A stretch of 64,000 nucleotides of DNA, from NCBI RefSeq assembly GCF_041902845.1, contig NZ_CP159486.1:62001-126000 (forward strand). The letters are read 5' to 3'. Under the pieces are notes generated by a model. The model worked only from the letters and a program-made list of their open reading frames with translations. It had not been told where the DNA came from and ran no database searches. How positions within the stretch are numbered: the stretch's first letter is position 1; the number at the start of each line of letters is the position of its first letter. The stretch comes from Limibacterium fermenti (GTDB lineage: Bacteria; Bacteroidota; Bacteroidia; Bacteroidales; Dysgonomonadaceae). A program made the position numbers and the translations under genes. This document shows positions 1 to 8,212 of the stretch, in pieces.

Positions 1-88
1 GCTTCTCGAAAATTTTATTGCCTTGCTCGTCCAGAATACAAGCAAATACACTATCTTTGTGAACGTCAAGGCCACAAGCTTTTTCCAT
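1..88 (-). CDS. IS110-family transposase, N-terminal fragment (cut by window edge)
   Basis: Reading the minus strand from an ATG at 88 gives 29 residues, beginning MEKACGLDVHKDSVFACI, that run off the window start. The G-L-D-V-H-K-D motif at residues 6-12 is the usual start of an IS110-family DEDD transposase/recombinase, where this Asp is the first catalytic acidic residue of the RuvC-like fold. Only the extreme N-terminus is visible, so whether the element is intact cannot be judged. The ATG is the natural start for this family, and the sequence upstream (higher coordinates) is noncoding and hairpin-rich, as expected for an IS110 left end. Family assignment is good; the subgroup is unknown. 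Confidence 0.75.
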   Translation of the reverse strand, partial: MEKACGLDVHKDSVFACILDEQGNKIFEK

Positions 89-265
89 AAATTGCCGGAA
101 TTTAATTGTTAGACAATTAGTTAATTTTATTGGTCAAAGAACCAACTTTCAAAGGTAACATTTGTGCTTCGAGCACGGTACGGTAAGCCTGAAAAAGTTC
201 AAGTGGCCTTGATTTTTATTTCACGCGCTTGGAAATACCCTAATTTTCATGTAATTTTGACAGAA
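89..265 (-). ncRNA. candidate IS110 bridge RNA / structured left-end leader
   Basis: The noncoding segment directly upstream of the transposase ATG holds several hairpins on the transcribed strand. AATTGT/ACAATT pairs at 104-118, TTGGT/ACCAA with a 6-nt loop lies at about 131-146, and GTGCT-CGA-AGCAC lies at about 163-175. An imperfect stem follows around 185-212. In IS110 elements the region 5' of the transposase encodes the bridge RNA that pairs with target and donor DNA. Position and structure fit that role, but guide loops cannot be assigned without the other element end and the target site. The boundaries given are approximate. Confidence 0.35.
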
Positions 266-308
266 ATATACATATCATTTTTATTTTGCATATTCCATAA
301 GTCTTTGT

Positions 309-3047
309 ATGAATAAGAAAATTAAAGCTATTTGCCTCTTTTTTTTAATACTGTTTCTTGCTTGTTGCGAAGACAGTAATAAGAAAACCTATACCATAGG
401 ATTTTCCCAATGTATGTTGGATGATGTGTGGAGGCAAGCCATGAAAATCGAAATGAATATCGAAGTGTCCAATTATGACAATATCGAGATTATCGTGAAA
501 GATGCGGAAGAAGATAATCAAAAACAAATACAGCAAATAAGAGAACTGATTAATAAAAAAGTAGACGTTCTGATTATTTCTCCCAATGAACCGAACAGTG
601 TTACGCCTATTGCCGTGGAAGCCTATCGAAAAGGAATCCCGACGATTATCGCAGACCGTAAGATAAATTCCGATGAGTACACAAGCTACGTCGGCGGCGA
701 CAGTTACCAAATAGGAAAAATGGCCGGAGAACATGCAAGTGGCTTATTGCCTGACCCTGCTACTATTCTTGAAGTATGGGGGACTACTACGACTTCCCCG
801 GCCATAGAACGCCATCAGGGATTTATAGACGGGCTGGACAAATCAAAAAAAATATCCATTATCCCTATAAATGGGAAATGGCGGCGAGAGATTGCTAAAC
901 AAGAGACTAAAAAACTGAAACACTATTCGGATATCGGCCTCATTTACGCCCACAACGATGTGATGGCGATCGGCGCAAGGGAGGCTATTGCTGAGCTCGA
1001 CTCGACGCAGTTGGAACGACTGAAGATATTGGGCGCAGACGGTTCTTTCGGTAAAGATGCCGGATTGGAAGCGGTAGTAGACGGGCGGCTGGATGGTTCG
1101 TTTCTTTATCCCACCGGAGGCGATCAGATTATTAAGGTGGCGATGAAGATATTGAAAGGGCAACCGGTCGAAAAAAAATACATTCTGAATACAGCGAAAA
1201 TCGATAAATCTACAGCACAAACCTTATTATTACAGTCCGACCAATTGGTCAGTTATCAGAACCGGATAGAGCAGCAGCGGAAAAATCTGGATGCTATTCT
1301 GAATAAATTCAGTATTTTACGCCATTCGCTTATCGTCATTGTATCTCTTATGTTAGTGCTCTTGCTATTTTCAATCTATGTGTATTATATCAATCGAAAA
1401 ATCAATAAACGCAATATCGAACTCCGCTCGAAAAATAAAGAGATCGAAGAACAAAAGCAGCAATTATTGGTCTTAAATGAAAAAATAAAGGAAGTAAACG
1501 AGCAGAAGATCCGTTTATTTATGAATGTCTCTCACGAGATAAGAACTCCTTTAACTCTCATTGCAAGTCCTCTGGATAAATGGTTGAAGAACGCGCAGAC
1601 GCCACCGCCGCTTACGGATATGATACGGATGAAGAAGAATGTCGACCGATTGACACGGATCATCAATCAACTTTTGGATTTTCAGGGTATCGAAAACAAC
1701 GAGTCGCAGTTAACTGTCGGCCAGAAAGATATCGTTTCTTTTGCCGAATCGGTAAAGTCTCTCTTTGACGAGTTAGCCGAATCGAAACAAATCCGGTATG
1801 TTTTTACGTCCGATAAACCGTCTGCATTATTATGGTTCGATTCTGATAAAATGGAGAAGATATTGGCGAACTTATTATCGAATGCGTTCAAATTCACGCC
1901 GGAAAACGGGGAGATCGCGTTAGCCATCCATTCTACAGAGGAGAAAGTGTCGATTGTGGTGGAGGATAACGGATGCGGGATAAAACAAGAAAAACTTCCT
2001 TATATATTCGACCGCTTTTACACCGATGGTTCTGAAGAGAATACCGGTAACGGTATCGGCCTTCATTTGACACAAGAGTTTGTGAAGATGCACGGAGCAA
2101 CAATACGGGTTGAAAGCGTTCCCTCACAAAGAACCGCTTTTATCGTCGATATCCCTACGGGAAAAGATCATTTGCCGGAATTCAGCATATTCGAGGCGGA
2201 GAATAACCCTCTTGCATCGGGAAAAATGCTTATCGATACTGAGATAACAAAAGAACTGATAGATAAAAAATATCCTTATACGGTGTTGATCGTAGAAGAC
2301 GATGTCGAAATCAGGGAGTATCTCTCGGAAGAATTGTCCGAAAACTTCCATATCCTTACCGCCGGAAACGGACTGGAGGCAATCCGGGTGCTGAATGAGC
2401 CGGGCAACCATGTAACTCTTGTGATAAGCGACATACTTATGCCGTCGATGAATGGTTTCGAGTTATGTAAAAAGATTAAAACGTCGCCTGAATTGTCCGA
2501 TATTCCCGTTATTTTATTAACCGCCTTAGGTGATATTGATCACCGCATGTACGGTATTGCCGAAGGGGCCGACGATTATATACAGAAACCGTTCAACACC
2601 GATTATGTAAAGATAAAAATCATCCGCTTATTAGAAGAACGCCAGCGGCTACAAAAAAGGTTCATGCGGATTATGCAAGCAGGAGGTATTCCTATGATCG
2701 CCGGGGAAGAACAGATGGACGATAGCGATAAGATCTTTATATCGAAATTTGTATCGTTGTTGGAATCTTCATACGCGAAAGACGATATGTCGGTAGAGAA
2801 ACTCAGTAGGGAAATGAATGTGTCAAGGGTGCAATTATATCGAAAGATAAAAGAAATCACCGGATTTACACCTGTCGATTATCTGCGCAATTACAGGCTG
2901 ACCAAAGCGGTGGAATTATTACAAAAACGTCGCTTTTCCATTAGCGAAGTAGCCTTTCAAACCGGGTTTTCCTCACCGGCGTATTTCACAAAATGTTTTA
3001 GAGATGCATTTAATATGACCCCGACCGAATATCTCGATAAGAATTAA
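309..3047 (+). CDS. hybrid two-component regulator with periplasmic sugar-binding sensor (BT1754-like)
   Basis: This 912-residue protein fuses a complete phosphorelay. It has an N-terminal signal/anchor (residues 1-20, ending ACC), a LacI/ribose-binding-type periplasmic sensor (about 27-315) and a membrane segment (340-361). A coiled-coil linker leads to a HisKA domain with His409 (VSHEIRTPL), then a HATPase domain with N-box NLLSN near 521-525 and DNGCGI near 553. A receiver domain follows with Asp708 and Lys770, then an AraC-type HTH (808-910). Most hybrid regulators of glycan loci carry beta-propeller sensors; a periplasmic-binding-protein sensor is typical of the fructose-sensing BT1754 type. 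The SusCD/GH32/fructokinase locus downstream on the same strand supports fructose as the ligand and this locus as the target. Confidence 0.93.
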   Translation: MNKKIKAICLFFLILFLACCEDSNKKTYTIGFSQCMLDDVWRQAMKIEMNIEVSNYDNIEIIVKDAEEDNQKQIQQIRELINKKVDVLIISPNEPNSVTPIAVEAYRKGIPTIIADRKINSDEYTSYVGGDSYQIGKMAGEHASGLLPDPATILEVWGTTTTSPAIERHQGFIDGLDKSKKISIIPINGKWRREIAKQETKKLKHYSDIGLIYAHNDVMAIGAREAIAELDSTQLERLKILGADGSFGKDAGLEAVVDGRLDGSFLYPTGGDQIIKVAMKILKGQPVEKKYILNTAKIDKSTAQTLLLQSDQLVSYQNRIEQQRKNLDAILNKFSILRHSLIVIVSLMLVLLLFSIYVYYINRKINKRNIELRSKNKEIEEQKQQLLVLNEKIKEVNEQKIRLFMNVSHEIRTPLTLIASPLDKWLKNAQTPPPLTDMIRMKKNVDRLTRIINQLLDFQGIENNESQLTVGQKDIVSFAESVKSLFDELAESKQIRYVFTSDKPSALLWFDSDKMEKILANLLSNAFKFTPENGEIALAIHSTEEKVSIVVEDNGCGIKQEKLPYIFDRFYTDGSEENTGNGIGLHLTQEFVKMHGATIRVESVPSQRTAFIVDIPTGKDHLPEFSIFEAENNPLASGKMLIDTEITKELIDKKYPYTVLIVEDDVEIREYLSEELSENFHILTAGNGLEAIRVLNEPGNHVTLVISDILMPSMNGFELCKKIKTSPELSDIPVILLTALGDIDHRMYGIAEGADDYIQKPFNTDYVKIKIIRLLEERQRLQKRFMRIMQAGGIPMIAGEEQMDDSDKIFISKFVSLLESSYAKDDMSVEKLSREMNVSRVQLYRKIKEITGFTPVDYLRNYRLTKAVELLQKRRFSISEVAFQTGFSSPAYFTKCFRDAFNMTPTEYLDKN

Positions 3048-3092
3048 TCTATCCATAGTCACATACCGGATATCCCTCTCCGGAAAAATATT

Positions 3093-3124
3093 TCATTTTT
3101 GTTTCATTCTCGTATCATTTTTGT
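3093..3124 (+). promoter_or_regulatory. direct repeat TCATTTTTGT, 22-bp period, upstream of susC
   Basis: The 10-mer TCATTTTTGT occurs at 3093-3102 and again at 3115-3124, exactly 22 bp apart, or about two helical turns. AraC-type output domains often bind such same-face direct repeats. It lies about 145 bp before susC, with a possible TTTG at 3159-3162 and a weak TA-rich -7 element near 3183-3190 downstream. It is a candidate site for the upstream hybrid regulator; no binding evidence exists here. Confidence 0.35.
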
Positions 3125-3267
3125 AATCAAGTGTGTTAATCATGCTCGAGATTACAAATTTGATAGCTTTCGTAACGTTTTTTATTGTTTATTCTTATTC
3201 CTTTCCATATCATTGCATTCGAATATGTAGAAAAATCTATGAAGAAGACTGTTAATTATGAATTACA

Positions 3268-6200
3268 ATGAAGAATTTTATTTTTAAACCAGCAATGAAG
3301 ATTATGCTAAAAAAACTATTTATCTTAGCGTGCGTACTAGCTTTACCTTTTCTGTCTCAAGGTCAAAGCCAAACTACTAGAGGAACAGTCATTTCCGAGG
3401 CTGATAAGCATCCGATTATTGGAGCAAATATTCAGGTGAAAGGAAAAACTGTAGGGACAATAACGGATCTCGACGGAAACTTCAGCTTGGACGCAAGTGA
3501 AACCGATGTGTTGATCGTTTCGTATATCGGGTTTAAGACAGTAGAAGTACCGGTTGAAGGGAAACTGCAGTTTAATATCGAATTATTCGAAGATAATCAA
3601 CTGCTTAACGAAGTGATAACTGTCGGATATACGACACAGCGTAAAGTCGATCTTACCGGAGCTGTAGGTGTTGTTAAAATGAGTGATGTCGAGGATACGA
3701 GTTCTGGAAATGTCATGCAGGCCCTGAAAGGTCGTGTCGCAGGGATGCAGATCAGCACGAGTGGTGCACCAGATGGCGGCTCAACAATAAGGATACGCGG
3801 AATAGGTACTTTAGGAAATAACGATCCGCTATATATAATAGATGGCGTGCCGAGTAAACGATCAATGAATGAGTTGAACTCTAATGATATTGAGTCGATC
3901 CAAGTGCTTAAAGATGCTTCGTCGGCAAGTATTTACGGGTCACGTGCAGCAAATGGGGTTATTATTATTACAACCAAAAAAGGTAAAGCAGGTGAAACGA
4001 AAGTCGATTTCCGGGCTTCCCTTACTGCTCAGAATTATGCAAGATCGCTTAATCTGCTGAATGCAAAAGAACGGGCGGCTGTGCAATGGCGCGCGGCACT
4101 TAATGACGGTGTAGACCCTAATTTTGGTGTTTATAATTTTAAGTGGCATAGAGAGAATGAAGCTGATATATTGGACGACGTTATTTTCCCAGAATATCTG
4201 GATAGTAAAAAAACAATGCGTCCTGCCGATACCGACTGGCAAAAAGAGGTGGGAAGAACTGGCATTATCCAGAACTATAATATGACCTTGACGTCAGGAA
4301 CCGAAAGAGGTCATGCTTTATTCTCTCTTGACTATTATGGAAATGATGGTATAGTGAAAGGAACCGACTTTAGCCGGATTTCCACCCGTATCAATTCAGA
4401 CTATTATCTGGTGGGCAAAATGATAAAAATAGGAGAGAACTTGTCTTTGTCAAAAATCAGAAAATCTGTTGTCGATCCGGGGTGGATACTAAATTTGACA
4501 CATGAGGTATGGCCTATCGTCCCCGTTCATACTATTGACGGATCAGGTTGGGGAGGCCCCGTAAGCGGAATGGGTGACCGCCATAATCCGGTAAGGATTA
4601 TCCAAGATAATAAACAAAATCATGAAGACTTCTTGCGCTTGTTCGGAGATGTATATATTGATATTGAACCTGTCAAAAACCTTCATTTGCAATCAAAGTT
4701 CGGTATAGACTATACCGGTTTCTGGAAACGCAATACACAGTTGAAATACGTCTCGGGCTTTATGTCAGAAAACACGAACAGGGTAGATAACAATGCTAAT
4801 TATGGGGGTAACTGGATTTGGAGTAATACAGTTAATTACAAATTTGACATAGGAAAACAGAATTTCGATTTACTTGCCGGTCAGGAGTTGATAAAATACA
4901 GTTATGAAGAGTTTTCGGCAGGTAGAAACGATTTCGCTATTGAGACTCCGGAATATATGTACCTAAATGTGGGTACAGGAGATATGCGTGTAGGGGGATG
5001 GGCAACGAGCTATGCTTTGGCATCATTTTTTGGTAAACTGAATTATAACTACGATAATCGCTATTTGTTATCTACTACTTTGCGTTACGATGGATCTTCG
5101 CGTTTTGGCAAAAACAACCGATGGGGTACATTTCCGGCATTTTCTTTGGGGTGGAGAGTCAGTCAAGAACAATTTTTCACAGAAGTACTCTCGGTTGTCT
5201 CTGATCTGAAATTTCGTTACGGGTGGGGCAGAACAGGGAATCAAGAAATTGGAGATTATGCTTCTTATGGTATTTATCAAGCACTTTACGGCTCTCGTCC
5301 TGTCGATGAACCCGATTACGGTACAGCCTATGATATATATGGCAATGGAAGCGGCTCTTTGCCCTCGGGTTTCAGGCGTACGCAAATGGCTAATCCTAAT
5401 CTGAAATGGGAAGGCACAACACAAAATAATATGGGTGTTGATATGGGATTTTTCGATCAAAAGATTACATTCTCATTTGATTATTTTCATAAACTTACGA
5501 AAGACATCTTAGTCAACCCTCCTTTCATAGGAACTATCGGAGAGGGCGGAGACCGTTGGGTAAATGGAGCTTCTATGAAGAATACGGGTTTTGAAGCTGT
5601 GGCTACCTACTATGGAAAAGTCGGCGAGGTAGAATACTCTGTTGCTGCTAATGCTTCACATTATAGTAACAAGATAACAAAATTACCAGAGGATGTAATC
5701 GGTTCGTATGCCGGAAACGGGAACGATCAGACAATACTCGGCCGTCCCTTAAGTTCCATGTATGGTTACCTTGCAGATGGGCTCTTTCGTACACAAGCCG
5801 AAGTGGATTCCCATGTCGCACAGACAGGAAAGGGGCTCGGACGTATCCGCTATGCCAACACAAATAATGACGACAAGATTGACGATGACGACCGGATATG
5901 GCTGGGGGATAAAGACCCTGAATTATTGTATGGAATAAATATTTCTGCAAAATGGAGAAATTTAGATTTCAGTATGTTCTGGAATGGTGTTTACGGATTG
6001 AAAGTAGATAATGGCGTAAAACGCTATTCCGATTTTATCGGTTTCTTTAGTGGACATAATTATGGCGACAGGACACTGGATGCTTGGACACCTCAGAATC
6101 CTGATTCTACCATACCGGCTTTGTCTCTGAACGATCTCAATAACGAACAGCGCTTTTCTTCTTATTTTGTTGAAAATGCATCTTATCTGAAGTTAGCCAA

Positions 6201-6390
6201 TCTCGAGCTAGGATACACACTTCCCCCAATGGAAAATGCCAAATTCCTGAAGAACGTACGCTTTTATTTTATAGGCCAAAACATAGCCACTCTAAAAAGT
6301 AAAAACTTTACTGGGATTGACCCTGAGGTGCCTAACCTGACTTATCCTATTCCTTTTTCTTTAACTTTCGGTACTAACTTAACATTTTAA
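3268..6390 (+). CDS. SusC-like TonB-dependent outer-membrane transporter (fructan locus)
   Basis: This 1040-residue protein imports oligosaccharides across the outer membrane with its SusD partner. After a signal peptide it has a CarboxypepD_reg-like domain (about 35-110, TRGTVISEADKHPIIGAN). It then has the SusC signature around LNEVITVGYTTQRKVDLTGA, a plug domain (about 115-235 with IRGIGTLGNNDPLYIIDGVP and ITTKKG), and a beta-barrel ending FSLTFGTNLTF with a terminal Phe. The annotated ATG gives a 12-residue extension; the ATGs at 3295 and 3304 would give a more compact signal peptide and are equally plausible starts. susD follows after 7 bp, so the two are co-transcribed. Transport of fructan oligosaccharides is inferred from the GH32 and fructokinase neighbours. 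Confidence 0.95.
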   Translation: MKNFIFKPAMKIMLKKLFILACVLALPFLSQGQSQTTRGTVISEADKHPIIGANIQVKGKTVGTITDLDGNFSLDASETDVLIVSYIGFKTVEVPVEGKLQFNIELFEDNQLLNEVITVGYTTQRKVDLTGAVGVVKMSDVEDTSSGNVMQALKGRVAGMQISTSGAPDGGSTIRIRGIGTLGNNDPLYIIDGVPSKRSMNELNSNDIESIQVLKDASSASIYGSRAANGVIIITTKKGKAGETKVDFRASLTAQNYARSLNLLNAKERAAVQWRAALNDGVDPNFGVYNFKWHRENEADILDDVIFPEYLDSKKTMRPADTDWQKEVGRTGIIQNYNMTLTSGTERGHALFSLDYYGNDGIVKGTDFSRISTRINSDYYLVGKMIKIGENLSLSKIRKSVVDPGWILNLTHEVWPIVPVHTIDGSGWGGPVSGMGDRHNPVRIIQDNKQNHEDFLRLFGDVYIDIEPVKNLHLQSKFGIDYTGFWKRNTQLKYVSGFMSENTNRVDNNANYGGNWIWSNTVNYKFDIGKQNFDLLAGQELIKYSYEEFSAGRNDFAIETPEYMYLNVGTGDMRVGGWATSYALASFFGKLNYNYDNRYLLSTTLRYDGSSRFGKNNRWGTFPAFSLGWRVSQEQFFTEVLSVVSDLKFRYGWGRTGNQEIGDYASYGIYQALYGSRPVDEPDYGTAYDIYGNGSGSLPSGFRRTQMANPNLKWEGTTQNNMGVDMGFFDQKITFSFDYFHKLTKDILVNPPFIGTIGEGGDRWVNGASMKNTGFEAVATYYGKVGEVEYSVAANASHYSNKITKLPEDVIGSYAGNGNDQTILGRPLSSMYGYLADGLFRTQAEVDSHVAQTGKGLGRIRYANTNNDDKIDDDDRIWLGDKDPELLYGINISAKWRNLDFSMFWNGVYGLKVDNGVKRYSDFIGFFSGHNYGDRTLDAWTPQNPDSTIPALSLNDLNNEQRFSSYFVENASYLKLANLELGYTLPPMENAKFLKNVRFYFIGQNIATLKSKNFTGIDPEVPNLTYPIPFSLTFGTNLTF

Positions 6391-6397
6391 AAGACGT

Positions 6398-8122
6398 ATG
6401 AAATATAATATATTAATTATCCTATCCGCATTGCTGATGATCAGCTTCACATCATGCGACGATTTCTTGAACGAAACACCTAAGGGCTCTGTATTCGAAG
6501 AGCAATTGGAGACACCTGAAAATATAGAAAAACTGGTTATAACAACTTATTCGGCTTTAGGCAATGAGCATTTCCAACAACCGCTGAGTCCATGGCCCTA
6601 TGGTGATTTGCGTGCGGGGGATGCCTATAAAGGAGGGGCCGGAACAGGAGATATGGGCGATTTTCATCTGTTCGAAACCTTTGTTTATTTGAGAGATAAT
6701 GTTGGAATGCTCGATAGAAGATGGTATCAAGGATATAAAGCTATTTCTCGCGCAAATACGGCGCTGGAAAAGTTAAATGCTATATCGAGCAGCGAAATGC
6801 CGACACGTGATTTGCGTATTGCCGAAGTTCGTTTTCTGAGAGCTCACTTTTATTTCGATCTTAAGATTTTATTCAAGTATATACCTTATGTAGATGAAAC
6901 GATCCCCGTAGAAGAATATAAAAATATTTCAAATAGAGCGTTGACTGATAAACAAGGCTGGGAATATATTATTCAGGAATTCAGATATGCGGCTGATAAC
7001 CTCACCGATCCCACAGGTGAACTGGGGCGGATAAATAAATGGATGGCAAAAGCTTATCTGGCAAAAGCTCTGTTGTATGCTGCTTACGAGCAGGATGAAA
7101 AAAACAATGTGATTTCTATCGATCAGAAAAAATTGAAAGAAGTTGTTTCTATTACCGATGAAATTATAGCATCGGGCAGATATGGCTTGGCGGATGACTT
7201 TGCCGATAATTTTCTGTGGGAAACTCAAAACGGTAAAGAATCTATTTTTGCTATTCAGTACTCGGTAAATGACGGTACAATGTTTGGACGCCTTGATTTT
7301 GGGGCGATGCTGAACTATCCGATGAATTCCGAATATGGATGTTGCGGATTCCATGCTCCTTCTCAAAATCTAGTCAATTCTTTCAAAACGGATAATAACG
7401 GATTACCTTTGTTTGATAGTTTCAATACGACCAGCATAAGTACGCCGGAAAATTTGCAAAATAACAATATAGATCCTCGTTTATTGCACTCTGTAGCCAT
7501 ACCGGGTATGCCGTATAAATATAAACCGGACTTTATATTCGAAGAGTCGTGGACAAGACAACCTGAAACCTACGGCGCGTTTATGTCGCTGAAAGAGGTC
7601 GTTCTACCTGATTGCCCTTGCTTTAAAAAACTACTGCCGTTTATGTCCAGTTCTAAGAACAGAGATATTATCAGGTATGATGATATGTTGCTGTGGCGTG
7701 CTGAAGCGCTGATCGAACAGGATCGCGAAGCCGAAGCATTACCTATTATAAACAGTATCAGGCAACGTGCGGCAAAAAGCACCACACTTCTGGTCGATAT
7801 ACAGGGGAAGAAAACCGGCAAATTTGTTGTGGAAGAATATAAGCCGGGAGCTAATTGCCCTGCATGGGATAAGACGTTTGCAACTAAATCTTTGCGATGG
7901 GAGCGCCGTTTGGAAATGGCGCTTGAAGGTTCGCGCTTTTTCGATTTGGTGCGCTGGGGGATAGCGGCCGAAACAATAAACAATTACTTTTCTGTAGAGA
8001 AAAATCGACGCCCATATCTTAACGAGGCAAAATTTACGAAGAATCGTGACGAATATTTTCCTATCCCTAAAGCACAAATAGATTTCAGTAAAAAATTGTA
8101 TCAACAGAACTCTGGTTGGTAA
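6398..8122 (+). CDS. SusD/RagB-family glycan-binding lipoprotein (fructan locus)
   Basis: This 574-residue surface lipoprotein has a signal peptide ending at lipobox FTSC and then the classic SusD opening DDFLNETPKGSV. The N-terminal TPR-like helices (AISRANTALEKL, AEVRFLRAHFYFDL) and the C-terminal region (LRWERRLEMALEGSRFFDLVRWG ending at the residues EYFPIPKAQI) are typical of SusD/RagB proteins. It caps the SusC barrel and captures glycan at the cell surface. It starts 7 bp after susC. A strong hairpin lies just after the stop, before the GH32 gene. The fructan substrate is inferred from context. Confidence 0.95.
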   Translation: MKYNILIILSALLMISFTSCDDFLNETPKGSVFEEQLETPENIEKLVITTYSALGNEHFQQPLSPWPYGDLRAGDAYKGGAGTGDMGDFHLFETFVYLRDNVGMLDRRWYQGYKAISRANTALEKLNAISSSEMPTRDLRIAEVRFLRAHFYFDLKILFKYIPYVDETIPVEEYKNISNRALTDKQGWEYIIQEFRYAADNLTDPTGELGRINKWMAKAYLAKALLYAAYEQDEKNNVISIDQKKLKEVVSITDEIIASGRYGLADDFADNFLWETQNGKESIFAIQYSVNDGTMFGRLDFGAMLNYPMNSEYGCCGFHAPSQNLVNSFKTDNNGLPLFDSFNTTSISTPENLQNNNIDPRLLHSVAIPGMPYKYKPDFIFEESWTRQPETYGAFMSLKEVVLPDCPCFKKLLPFMSSSKNRDIIRYDDMLLWRAEALIEQDREAEALPIINSIRQRAAKSTTLLVDIQGKKTGKFVVEEYKPGANCPAWDKTFATKSLRWERRLEMALEGSRFFDLVRWGIAAETINNYFSVEKNRRPYLNEAKFTKNRDEYFPIPKAQIDFSKKLYQQNSGW

Positions 8123-8134
8123 AGTCCTCTAAAA

Positions 8135-8175
8135 AGTATATCTTGCACTGTTTTTATTTAGGGGCAAGATATACT
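8135..8175 (+). terminator. hairpin between susD and GH32 gene
   Basis: A perfect 12-bp stem, AGTATATCTTGC (8135-8146) with GCAAGATATACT (8164-8175), encloses a 17-nt loop and is followed by a T-rich run near 8181-8186. Placed 12 bp after the susD stop inside an apparent operon, it probably acts as a partial terminator or mRNA-end stabiliser that raises susCD transcript over the downstream enzyme, transporter and kinase genes. Confidence 0.6.
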
Positions 8176-8212
8176 CTAATATTTTTGAATAGTAATAATT
8201 AAATAATGTCGT

